Of a stretch of DNA of 7,177 bases, positions 1-5,907 are shown one piece after another; the stretch's first letter is position 1, and each line of letters opens with the position of its first letter. Made by a program: the position numbers and the translations under genes. The DNA is from Saprospiraceae bacterium (GTDB lineage Bacteria > Bacteroidota > Bacteroidia > Chitinophagales > Saprospiraceae). A model generated the notes under the pieces. It had not been told where the DNA came from. It was given only the letters and a program-made list of their open reading frames with translations, and made no database searches. The DNA lies in assembly GCA_014379665.1 (NCBI GenBank), contig JACMLK010000019.1:1-7177 (forward strand). Reading direction: 5' to 3'.

Positions 1-341
1 ACGCCAAGGTTTCCCATACGGAGCAAGCGAAGTGGCGTGAACAACTCGAGAATTATCTTCAAAAGCGGCAGTCCTTAAAGGCCGTCGTTCAATTGATCGA
101 TGCTCGCCATGGTGCCTTGGAGAATGACATTGCGATGTTCGAATGGCTCCAGTTTCATGGATTACGCACCTTTGTCGTGTTGACAAAGTGCGATAAGGTG
201 AAGCAAAGAGACTTGGCGAAAACCACTAAAGCCTCAGCACAAGCTTTTGATCTATTAAGCGAGAGCTTCCTACATTTTTCAGCGGAAACCCAGATGGGTC
301 GTTCTGCAATGTGGTCTTCTCTCCAATCCATTTTGGGATAA
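1..341 (+). CDS. engB: Ribosome biogenesis GTP-binding protein EngB/YsxC (partial, C-terminal part)
   Basis: This is the C-terminal part of a TRAFAC-class GTPase of the EngB/YihA/YsxC family, which in bacteria assists assembly of the large ribosomal subunit in the cytoplasm. The reading frame is open from the window edge (first whole codon at base 3) and gives 112 residues, against about 200 for the family, so the P-loop (G1), G2 and most of G3 lie upstream. It begins with AKVS, the stretch that in this family follows the G3 DxPGYG motif. Next come the strand and helix with VVQLIDARHG, the G4 motif TKCD (bases 183-194) followed by K, and the G5-like SA (bases 279-284) in the context FSAETQMGR. 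The C-terminus at MWSSLQSILG has normal length for the family. GC is about 47% by hand count, clearly above the rest of the window. The family call is secure; only the 5' end is missing. Confidence 0.93.
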   Translation, partial: AKVSHTEQAKWREQLENYLQKRQSLKAVVQLIDARHGALENDIAMFEWLQFHGLRTFVVLTKCDKVKQRDLAKTTKASAQAFDLLSESFLHFSAETQMGRSAMWSSLQSILG

Positions 342-344
342 TTT

Positions 345-396
345 AAAACCACCCCGGCAAGCTGCGCCTGCCACCCCTCCCAAGAGGGGAATTTTT
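345..396. repeat. GC-rich double-hairpin intergenic element
   Basis: Four bases after the engB stop lies a compact GC-rich block in otherwise AT-rich DNA. It holds two adjacent inverted repeats. The first is GGCA-a-GC-tgc-GC-c-TGCC (356-372), a stem with one mismatch. The second is CCCCTC-CCAA-GAGGGG (374-389), a perfect 6-bp stem with a 4-base loop, followed by AATTTTT. From memory, blocks of this type (CCACCCC, variable hairpin, CCACCCCTCC..GAGGGG AATTT) recur between genes in many Bacteroidota genomes. Only one copy is present here, so its repetitive nature is established knowledge or inference, not something seen in the window. The second stem plus T-run could also serve as the engB transcription terminator. 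It sits exactly where the following gene seems to have lost its 5' part. Confidence 0.6.
374..396 (+). terminator. Possible intrinsic terminator of engB
   Basis: The perfect stem CCCCTC/GAGGGG with a CCAA loop is followed by AATTTTT, starting 33 bases after the engB stop codon. The position and GC-rich stem fit a rho-independent terminator, but the T-run is only five bases long and is separated from the stem by two A residues, so termination may be inefficient. The same bases form the second half of the double-hairpin element, and the terminator role is inferred. Confidence 0.4.
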
Positions 397-438
397 AAAG
401 AATATTCCAAAAATAAAGCCGTTGTTATTGAACCTGTT

Positions 439-834
439 ATGGTGGAAATGAATTCTGCCGATAGTGTCCAATGGGTGCAACTCAAGGGTATTGGTCCGTA
501 TTTGTCATCAAAAATACTAAAGTACCGCAAACGACTTGGTGGTTTTATTTACAAAAAACAACTGTTGGAATCGGATATTATTACTGATTCTTTGTACCAT
601 ACATTAGAGCCTTTACTTACGCTCAATAATCTTGAGTTATCTAAAATAAATTTAAACACCGCCGATTATAGAACATTTATAAATCACCCATATTTCAATT
701 CTGAAACAATACAGGCAATTCTAAAGTATCGTAAACAACATGGACCCTTTGCGGACCCGACCCACATAAGACGTATAAAATCACTTAAGGAAGAAATTGG
801 TAAAAAAATATTACCATATTTAACAGTTAATTGA
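439..834 (+). CDS. Helix-hairpin-helix (ComEA-like) protein, probably 5'-truncated
   Basis: This 131-residue protein consists of tandem helix-hairpin-helix (HhH) units of the ComEA/OB-nucleic-acid-binding type. The first has the signature MNSADS...LKGIGPYLSSKILKYRKRLGGF near residues 4-36, and LKGIG is the hairpin. The second has INLNTADYRTFINHPYFN...ILKYRKQHGPF near residues 69-105. HhH units usually contact the DNA backbone non-specifically. Bacteroidota homologues are, from memory, about 250-300 residues long, with an N-terminal membrane segment and additional HhH units. None of that is present here. The frame is open back to base 259 without ATG, GTG or TTG, and codons just upstream of 439 read VVIEPV, resembling the linker before the first unit in homologues. 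Homology therefore seems to start before the only available ATG. ATG 439 (or 448) is the first usable start. The gene could be a decayed remnant or a short functional form. Local GC is about 32%. Confidence 0.7.
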   Translation: MVEMNSADSVQWVQLKGIGPYLSSKILKYRKRLGGFIYKKQLLESDIITDSLYHTLEPLLTLNNLELSKINLNTADYRTFINHPYFNSETIQAILKYRKQHGPFADPTHIRRIKSLKEEIGKKILPYLTVN

Positions 835-1032
835 CTGCTGAATAAAAACTTATAAAAAAGACTCATATTTATTTTAATCGTAAAGCGTAAATAACTATTA
901 ATCAAAAAGATATTTAAGCATTTAAGTTGTTCACCGAATTTGGTATAGTAATTGCATTATAATAATTTATAATATGTATCATGCATATTATGTTATTTTA
1001 ATCTGTTATTATTATATTTAATGTATAAGTAG
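835..1032 (+). other. AT-rich leader upstream of the large surface-protein gene
   Basis: These 198 bases hold no gene. They contain a tandem 7-base repeat ATTTAAG (912-918 and 920-926, period 8). They also contain a possible promoter at 927-954 (TTG, 19-base spacer, TAATTG) that only partly matches the Bacteroidota -33/-7 consensus (TTTG, about 19 bases, TANNTTTG), and an 8-bp inverted repeat at 969-991. The region just before the start is very A/T-rich without a Shine-Dalgarno sequence, as is usual for translation initiation in this phylum. The promoter reading is weak. Confidence 0.35.
969..991. repeat. Inverted repeat in the leader of the large gene
   Basis: ATAATATG (969-976) and CATATTAT (984-991) are perfect 8-base inverted repeats around a 7-base loop, about 30 bases before ATG 1021 and 42 before TTG 1033. 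It could be an operator for a dimeric regulator or an mRNA hairpin. In sequence this AT-rich, a chance origin cannot be excluded. Confidence 0.35.
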
Positions 1033-1113
1033 TTGAATAGCAAAAAACACATATTAAAAAGAATAGCTGTTCTCGTCATCTTTACCACTTTGTTGGCAGG
1101 AAGTTATATGTAC
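1033..1113 (+). other. Signal peptide region of the large surface protein
   Basis: Residues 1-27 show a basic start (NSKKHILKR) and an uninterrupted hydrophobic run (IAVLVIFTTLLAG), as expected for Sec export, which T9SS substrates need before crossing the outer membrane. The cleavage site is unclear; the region SVIYVFA|GND around residue 39 is one possibility, which would make this an unusually long signal. The segment supports translation starting at or before TTG 1033 rather than at codon 26. Confidence 0.65.
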
Positions 1114-4100
1114 AATTCACTCGCGCCATCTGTCATTTACGTATTTGCCGGCAATGATACCTATACATGTGTAAATCAATCATTACAGATTTCTTCACTC
1201 AATGCTACCATAACAGGAGATGTTACCGATGGTGATTGGATAACACTTGGAGATGGAAGATTTTTACCAGGTAATGTGAGTACCATCAGATATTCTCAGG
1301 CAGTGACCTATCTCCCGGGAACCAATGATAAAATTTTAGGCTCGTACAAATTGATGTTGATATCCGACGCTCCGGTCAATAATCCGCAGGCAAAGGTAAT
1401 TGATGATGTAAATATTTCATTTCAAAATGCGCCGCCATTAATTTGCACAAATAATCTTAATATATCTCTGAATGAAAATTGTATACAAAAAGTGGATGTC
1501 ACCATGCTGCAACCAAATCCACAGATTCCTTACTCCAATTATATTATTACCCTCACAGATTCCTCAGGGACTATAATTCCTGATAATATTCTTACAAGAG
1601 TGCACATTGACAAGGAAATTTCTTTTAAGATAGGACACCAATGTACAAATAATTATTGTTGGGGTAAATTCAAAGTTGAAGATTATTTTCCACCAGTGTT
1701 AATATGCAGAAATGACACCATTTTATGCACAAAGTCTTTTGAACCTGACAGTTTGGGATTTCCTTTCCCTATATCAGCATATATAGATACAATAATAAAT
1801 GGTAAATACATAGTCAAAAATTGGGACGCCTGCAGCGATGTGATTTTGGAGTTCAAAGACATTCTGGTAAAAGCCAATTGTTTAAGGGACGAAGATAAAA
1901 CTATCAGTCGTAAATGGAAAGCCACCGATGCCAAAGGTAATGTTTCAACCTGCGAAGAGCTTATTGTAGTTAAAAGAATGTCACTGTCAGGGGTAGTTTT
2001 TCCTCCTCATTATGATGGTACTCAGAAACCGGCGTTTGAATGTAGTGATACATTTCCTAAGTTGCCAAATGGTTATCCTTCACCTGATACCACCGGCTAT
2101 CCATTTGTTGGTCATTGTCTTAACCTGCAGTATAATATGTCAGATATTAAATTTGACCTTTGTGGCAAAAGCTATAAAATAGTCAGATCCTGGTTTGTGA
2201 TTGATTGGTGTACTTCAGAGAGTATGACAAGAAATCAGATAATATTAATTAAAGACAATAAGGGCCCAAAGCTGATCTGCCAGGACAGCATTGTTATAGT
2301 CGCATCTCCTTATGTCTGTGCCACTGAAAACGTACCGGCAATTATGCCATTGAGTATATCCGATTGCTCTGACTATAGTGTCGCATTACATTTAACTTCA
2401 ACTTTGGGTATGCCTTCGGATCAATTTTTAAAGAAGATCAATAATACCTACCACTTAAGCGGCTTACCTGTTGGCCATTATTTTATCAATTATATTGCGA
2501 CTGATTTATGCAACAATTCATCTACCTGTAAAACACTTGTAAAAATAATCGATCAATCGGTGCCTTACCCGGTGTGTGATCAAACCACTAAAACTGCCCT
2601 TGATGCAAATGGAAAGGCAAGAATATTTGCAGGAACATTCGATGACGGTAGTTCCGATAATTGTGGTATTTCAGGATTTCGTGTTCGTAAGATGACCGAC
2701 ATTTGTGGATTTGGGACCCAATTTGGGGATTATGTTGATTTCTGCTGTGCAGAACTTGGAAGCACTATCATGGTTGCACTGGAGGTAACGGATATACACG
2801 GTCTTAAAAATACCTGTATGGTAGAGGTGATTGTAGAAGATAAAATTAAACCATCGATTACCTGTCCTCCAAATATCACGCTTGAGTGTACAAATTCTTA
2901 TGATTTTAACCATTTGGATGAATTTGGTACTGTGGTTACTGATCCGGGACAAGTCAGAGATATCAATATACATAATTATTATCACCACGGCAAAGTGGGT
3001 ATTGATGGATTAGCTTCAGATAATTGCGGAGTCACTGTCTCAGAATCGTATATTTCAAATATCTCTTGTCACACAGGCACAATCATACGAAAATTTATTG
3101 CAACAGATCATTTTGGCAGAAAGGATTCCTGTAGCCAGACGATTACAATTCTTAATCCTTTCCCTTTTACAGGAAATGACATTATGTGGCCAGAACATTA
3201 TTATGGTAATGGTTGTAAATCAAGTCAGATACATCCCGATGTCACTGGTAAACCGATATTTAAAAATACCTCATGTTCAACGGTCGCAGCAACTTATGAA
3301 GATAATGCTTTTTATATAGCTGATGGTGCCTGTCTGAAAATAATCAGAAGCTGGACCGTGGTTGATTGGTGTCAGTTTACGGGTACAAATAATTATGGCA
3401 AATGGGGACCTTATATTCAGATTATTAAATTACACAATACCGACAGACCTTATTTTACTTCTACATGCAAAGACACCATATTTTGTTCGTTTGACAGTGA
3501 TTGCAACGTTGGGTTTGTACAATTAAACCAAACTGCCAAAGATTCATGTACGGACGACTCTCAGCTTATCTGGGAATTTGCTCTTGATCTTTTTAATGAT
3601 GGAACGAATGATTCTGTTGGGTATTCAGCAGAATTTCATGGCGATTTGCCGATAGGGCAACATCTTATTAAATGGAGCGTAGCAGATCAATGTGGTAATG
3701 GAAACAACTGCGTTCAAACTTTTAGTATTACTGATTGCAAAAAACCATCTCCGTATTGCATCACATCTCTCACGCTTAGCCTGGATCAGATATCTGGAAA
3801 AGTTTCAATATGGGCAAAAGACTTTGATTTGGGTAGTTTTGATAATTGCATTGATTCATCTGGGCTATTATTTACATTTGATGGTGCTGTGCCTGTGGAT
3901 TCTTTAATAAATATACGCCACTTTTTCACGGGCAAAGGTGTTTTATCCACTGAAACGAATTACAATATGGGCTTAGCTCAAATATGGATACCCGAATCGA
4001 ACACATCAGGATTGCAGTTTGACTGCACCCACATTCCCAACGGAATAAATGCTACGATTCAGCTGGATATGACTGTAACTGATGTATCGGGAAATCAGGA

Positions 4101-5394
4101 CTTTTGTAAAGTGGAACTAGTATTACAGGATAATACAAATCATTGCGAAGACCTTATAACCCATGGCAGTATCACGGGCAATATAATCACTACAAATAAT
4201 AAGGCTGTGGCAGGTACAAGGATAGAATGCATCCGAGTACCGGAGAGTCAGCAGGAGCATATGGTGATCAACGATGTAAATGGGAATTACATTATAGATT
4301 CTTTAAATCTCAATGCAGATTATTTGGTTAAACCAACGTTAAATAGTGCTCCACTGGAAGGCGTGTCTACTATAGATCTGGTGATGATACAACGTCATAT
4401 TTTAGGCTATTCGCCGTTTAATAATCCGTATAAACTCCTTGCGGCTGATGTAAATGGTTCAAAATCAGTTACAGCCTCTGATCTGGTTGATTTAAGAAAA
4501 CTGATTCTTGGTATTACCAATAGCTTCCCGAAAAACAGAGATTCGTGGATATTTGTGCCAAAAGAATTTGTATTTCAGGATACATTGGTACCATATGATC
4601 ACGATCAAACAATTTCGGTTTATAATTTGTCAGGATTAAATACCGGAAATGATTTTAAAGGTGTTAAACTGGGTGATGTTAACGAATCTGCATTAGGAAT
4701 AGTTGATCAAAATGAAGTAGTGAAGAATAGAAACAGCCATTCTTTTGACATAGTAATCAGAGAAGAAAATATAGAAGGAGAAGATGTGCTGACATTCAGA
4801 GCCGGGCAGGACATAAAAATTGATGGGTTGCAATTGTTTTTAGAAGCACCGGAACTGTATAGTTTAACGGTAGATTTCAAGGCAAAAACCAATTTGTTTA
4901 ATAATGGGTTTGAATCGTTCCAGGATAATGATAGCTATAGATTTTTGGGATATTCCAGCAATCAGGTACATTTAAGAGAAAATGATCTTATTGCCTGGTA
5001 TAAGTTAAATAAAAAAGGAACGAACCTGAAAAGTATAACACTGGATCATTTTGCTACCTCAGAAATTTATTCAGGTAATAATGTTTTGCCTATAAGGTTA
5101 AGACCTGGTATATTTGAAGATAAACTTATTCAGTCATATTTCTCTTTGGTAAATAACCCGATAACTTCGGAATTAAGATTTAAATCCAACAAAAGAATTG
5201 AAAACGCAACATTTCAAATAACTATTTTAAATAGTACCGGCACTGTGATGCTTAATCAAAACTGGCAGACTACAACAGAAGATGAAAACGAATACAACAT
5301 GACTGTTCCGGACGACATGATTCCCGGAGTATATTTCATTCAATTTGCGATGGGACATAAAGTTGAAACACTTAAATTTATAAAAATCAGGTAA
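1033..5394 (+). CDS. Large cysteine-rich multidomain secreted protein with HYR/Ig-like modules, dockerin-like element and T9SS type A sorting domain
   Basis: This 1453-residue protein is probably exported by Sec and then T9SS to the cell surface, as a likely adhesin or matrix protein; substrate unknown. In order: basic N-terminus and hydrophobic core (about 4-27) as signal peptide; Ig-like module with DGDWITLGDG (about 39-132); module C138 to YCWGKFKVED (138-217); two diverged super-repeats (217-603 and 604-1033), each with RK[WF]-x-ATD, W/F-P-x-HY and RSW-x-V-x-DWC; a carboxypeptidase-regulatory-like or prealbumin-like module (about 1045-1101); a dockerin-like helix pair (1104-1160); KLGDVN (1212-1217); a possible cohesin-like beta-sandwich (1236-1355); and a T9SS sorting domain (1369-1453). 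About 47 cysteines all lie at or before residue 1066 and none after, so the first part is probably disulfide-bonded. The start is unusual: TTG 1033 directly follows TAG 1030-1032, and ATG 1021 is in the same frame before that stop. The next ATG (codon 26) would remove the signal peptide. No catalytic domain is recognised. Confidence 0.85.
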   Translation: MNSKKHILKRIAVLVIFTTLLAGSYMYNSLAPSVIYVFAGNDTYTCVNQSLQISSLNATITGDVTDGDWITLGDGRFLPGNVSTIRYSQAVTYLPGTNDKILGSYKLMLISDAPVNNPQAKVIDDVNISFQNAPPLICTNNLNISLNENCIQKVDVTMLQPNPQIPYSNYIITLTDSSGTIIPDNILTRVHIDKEISFKIGHQCTNNYCWGKFKVEDYFPPVLICRNDTILCTKSFEPDSLGFPFPISAYIDTIINGKYIVKNWDACSDVILEFKDILVKANCLRDEDKTISRKWKATDAKGNVSTCEELIVVKRMSLSGVVFPPHYDGTQKPAFECSDTFPKLPNGYPSPDTTGYPFVGHCLNLQYNMSDIKFDLCGKSYKIVRSWFVIDWCTSESMTRNQIILIKDNKGPKLICQDSIVIVASPYVCATENVPAIMPLSISDCSDYSVALHLTSTLGMPSDQFLKKINNTYHLSGLPVGHYFINYIATDLCNNSSTCKTLVKIIDQSVPYPVCDQTTKTALDANGKARIFAGTFDDGSSDNCGISGFRVRKMTDICGFGTQFGDYVDFCCAELGSTIMVALEVTDIHGLKNTCMVEVIVEDKIKPSITCPPNITLECTNSYDFNHLDEFGTVVTDPGQVRDINIHNYYHHGKVGIDGLASDNCGVTVSESYISNISCHTGTIIRKFIATDHFGRKDSCSQTITILNPFPFTGNDIMWPEHYYGNGCKSSQIHPDVTGKPIFKNTSCSTVAATYEDNAFYIADGACLKIIRSWTVVDWCQFTGTNNYGKWGPYIQIIKLHNTDRPYFTSTCKDTIFCSFDSDCNVGFVQLNQTAKDSCTDDSQLIWEFALDLFNDGTNDSVGYSAEFHGDLPIGQHLIKWSVADQCGNGNNCVQTFSITDCKKPSPYCITSLTLSLDQISGKVSIWAKDFDLGSFDNCIDSSGLLFTFDGAVPVDSLINIRHFFTGKGVLSTETNYNMGLAQIWIPESNTSGLQFDCTHIPNGINATIQLDMTVTDVSGNQDFCKVELVLQDNTNHCEDLITHGSITGNIITTNNKAVAGTRIECIRVPESQQEHMVINDVNGNYIIDSLNLNADYLVKPTLNSAPLEGVSTIDLVMIQRHILGYSPFNNPYKLLAADVNGSKSVTASDLVDLRKLILGITNSFPKNRDSWIFVPKEFVFQDTLVPYDHDQTISVYNLSGLNTGNDFKGVKLGDVNESALGIVDQNEVVKNRNSHSFDIVIREENIEGEDVLTFRAGQDIKIDGLQLFLEAPELYSLTVDFKAKTNLFNNGFESFQDNDSYRFLGYSSNQVHLRENDLIAWYKLNKKGTNLKSITLDHFATSEIYSGNNVLPIRLRPGIFEDKLIQSYFSLVNNPITSELRFKSNKRIENATFQITILNSTGTVMLNQNWQTTTEDENEYNMTVPDDMIPGVYFIQFAMGHKVETLKFIKIR
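1444..1683 (+). other. C...CWG module, copy in the large protein
   Basis: Residues 138-217 form a module that recurs in the downstream gene. It starts C-T-N-N-L-N-I-S-L-N-E-N-C (C138 and C150), has a central YIITLTDSSGTIIP strand segment, and ends H-Q-C-T-N-N-Y-C-W-G-K-F-K-V-E-D (C204 and C209). Similar modules, with an SCWG motif before a VEDKxPP transition into the next HYR-like domain, are known to me from Saprospiraceae surface proteins. The four cysteines probably make two disulfides. Confidence 0.7.
1681..2841 (+). repeat. Protein-level super-repeat unit 1 (residues 217-603)
   Basis: This is the first of two homologous blocks inside the large protein. Landmarks in order: PPVLIC (C225), RKWKATDAKGNVSTC (ending C307), FPPHYDG (H326), KIVRSWFVIDWC (R385, C393), VGHYFINYIATDLC (C493), FDDGSSDNCG (C544) and VTDIHGLKNTC (C595) followed by VEDK. 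Each landmark has a counterpart in the same order in the second block, 387-396 residues later, up to C544. Nucleotide identity is not obvious, so the duplication is old or the blocks were assembled from the same module family. Confidence 0.75.
2842..4131 (+). repeat. Protein-level super-repeat unit 2 (residues 604-1033)
   Basis: This is the second homologous block. Counterparts of the unit 1 landmarks are KPSITC (C611), RKFIATDHFGRKDSC (C700), WPEHYYG (H722), KIIRSWTVVDWC (R772, C780), IGQHLIKWSVADQC (C887), FDLGSFDNC (C939) and VTDVSGNQDFC (C1025) followed by LQDN. It is about 43 residues longer than unit 1, mostly because of extra sequence between C939 and the final TD-C motif. Confidence 0.75.
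4342..4512 (+). other. Dockerin-like EF-hand pair
   Basis: Residues 1104-1160 resemble a type I dockerin: GVSTIDLVMIQRHILG followed by a 12-residue loop D1139-x-N-x-S-x-S-x-T-x-x-D1150, then LVDLRKLILG. The second loop keeps the calcium-ligand spacing of dockerins (D1, N3, S5, T9, D12). The first loop has lost most ligands, keeping only D1115 at position 12 and a possible N1104 at position 1. In Bacteroidota surface proteins such elements probably stabilise structure with calcium rather than assemble cellulosomes; that role is inferred. Confidence 0.65.
5137..5391 (+). other. T9SS type A C-terminal sorting domain
   Basis: Residues 1369-1453 match the approximately 80-residue type IX secretion sorting domain: an opening FSLVNNPIT (compare the family's Y-P-N-P start), a central strand FQITILNSTGTVM, and the closing MIPGVYFIQF...KVETLKFIKIR. 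In known systems this domain directs passage through the outer membrane and is cut off as the cargo is attached to the surface or released. The initial proline position reads V-N-N-P, a mild departure from the common motif. Confidence 0.85.
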
Positions 5395-5907
5395 CTGCTC
5401 ACACCAATGTATTTATCCTATACATTTGCCAATGTGGTATTTAAAATTATCTAATCTTCAAGATTTTACTAAAGTATTGTAAATCATATAGTTATAATTA
5501 ACAATATGTAATTCTACTATATCCTGATTTCATTTTTAAAAGGCTATCTTGTAATAGGGGTGTCTTAGGCATATCTACGCTTGAGTCAGGAAAAAATAAT
5601 AAATTTTTTTTAAAATTAATTAATCAGAGGTACGCCTTTGATAAAAAGTTCTTTAGACATTACACAAAAAAATAATGTGAAGTTCATATTAAATTCCTTC
5701 ATAATGCAAGTTTGAGTTTGGTCTGAAATTTGGTTTTGTATCATCGTAACCGGAGAAAATTTATCAAAATGTACAATTGCGATAAATGGACTTTGATTGC
5801 AGTAACTAAAAATACACAAAGAAATGACGGATATAGTCAATGGACTATAGATGTCTGAATTAGAACATTTTTTAAGCAATTACGAATTTTACAAAATCCA
5901 TTCATCG
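5395..5907. other. AT-rich gap between the two surface-protein genes, no convincing gene
   Basis: These 513 bases hold no supported coding region. An open frame on the minus strand (5616-5879) has no recognisable domain and is not accepted. Visible structure: an inverted repeat just after the upstream stop (5406-5426), a 13-base palindrome AATCTT-c-AAGATT (5453-5465), an imperfect inverted pair AGGCATATCTA (5567-5577) and GAGGTACGCCT (5627-5637) flanking an A/T tract, and a T-run at 5604-5611. TACATTTG (5421-5428) matches the -7 consensus TANNTTTG, but no -33 element is spaced properly and it lies far from the next gene. The gap probably holds the promoter of the next gene, but I cannot place it. 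Confidence 0.5.
5406..5426. terminator. AT-rich inverted repeat after the large gene, possible terminator
   Basis: AATGTAT (5406-5412) and ATACATT (5420-5426) are perfect 7-base inverted repeats with a 7-base loop, starting 12 bases after the stop codon. The position suits a 3'-end hairpin, but the stem is AT-rich and no long T-run follows, so it is a weak terminator candidate. Confidence 0.3.

Noticed and set aside
2671..2988. Minus-strand 105-codon open frame inside the large gene
   Set aside because: It lies fully within the well-supported surface-protein gene and encodes no family; it is a shadow of the + strand coding sequence. The same applies to the other short frames at 1683-1934, 3098-3319, 3692-3907 and 4707-4892.
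1681..4131. Nucleotide-level tandem repeat or CRISPR-like array in the large gene
   Set aside because: The repeats are seen only at protein level; no regularly spaced identical DNA repeats are visible.
4342..4512. Dockerin-like element as evidence for a cellulosome
   Set aside because: No carbohydrate-active domain or scaffoldin is present, the first calcium loop is degenerate, and the protein ends in a T9SS sorting domain, which suggests a structural role.
5421..5428. TACATTTG as a Bacteroidota -7 promoter element
   Set aside because: It matches TANNTTTG, but no TTTG/TTG lies 19-21 bases upstream and it is about 480 bases from the next start.
5567..5637. Imperfect inverted pair AGGCATATCTA / GAGGTACGCCT as ends of a small mobile element
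   Set aside because: Only about 8 of 11 positions pair, no target-site duplication or transposase is visible, and the interior is a plain A/T tract.
5616..5879. Minus-strand 87-codon open frame in the gap between the surface-protein genes
   Set aside because: No recognisable domain, no homologue I recognise, low-complexity AT-rich composition and no promoter. An open frame of this length is expected by chance here.
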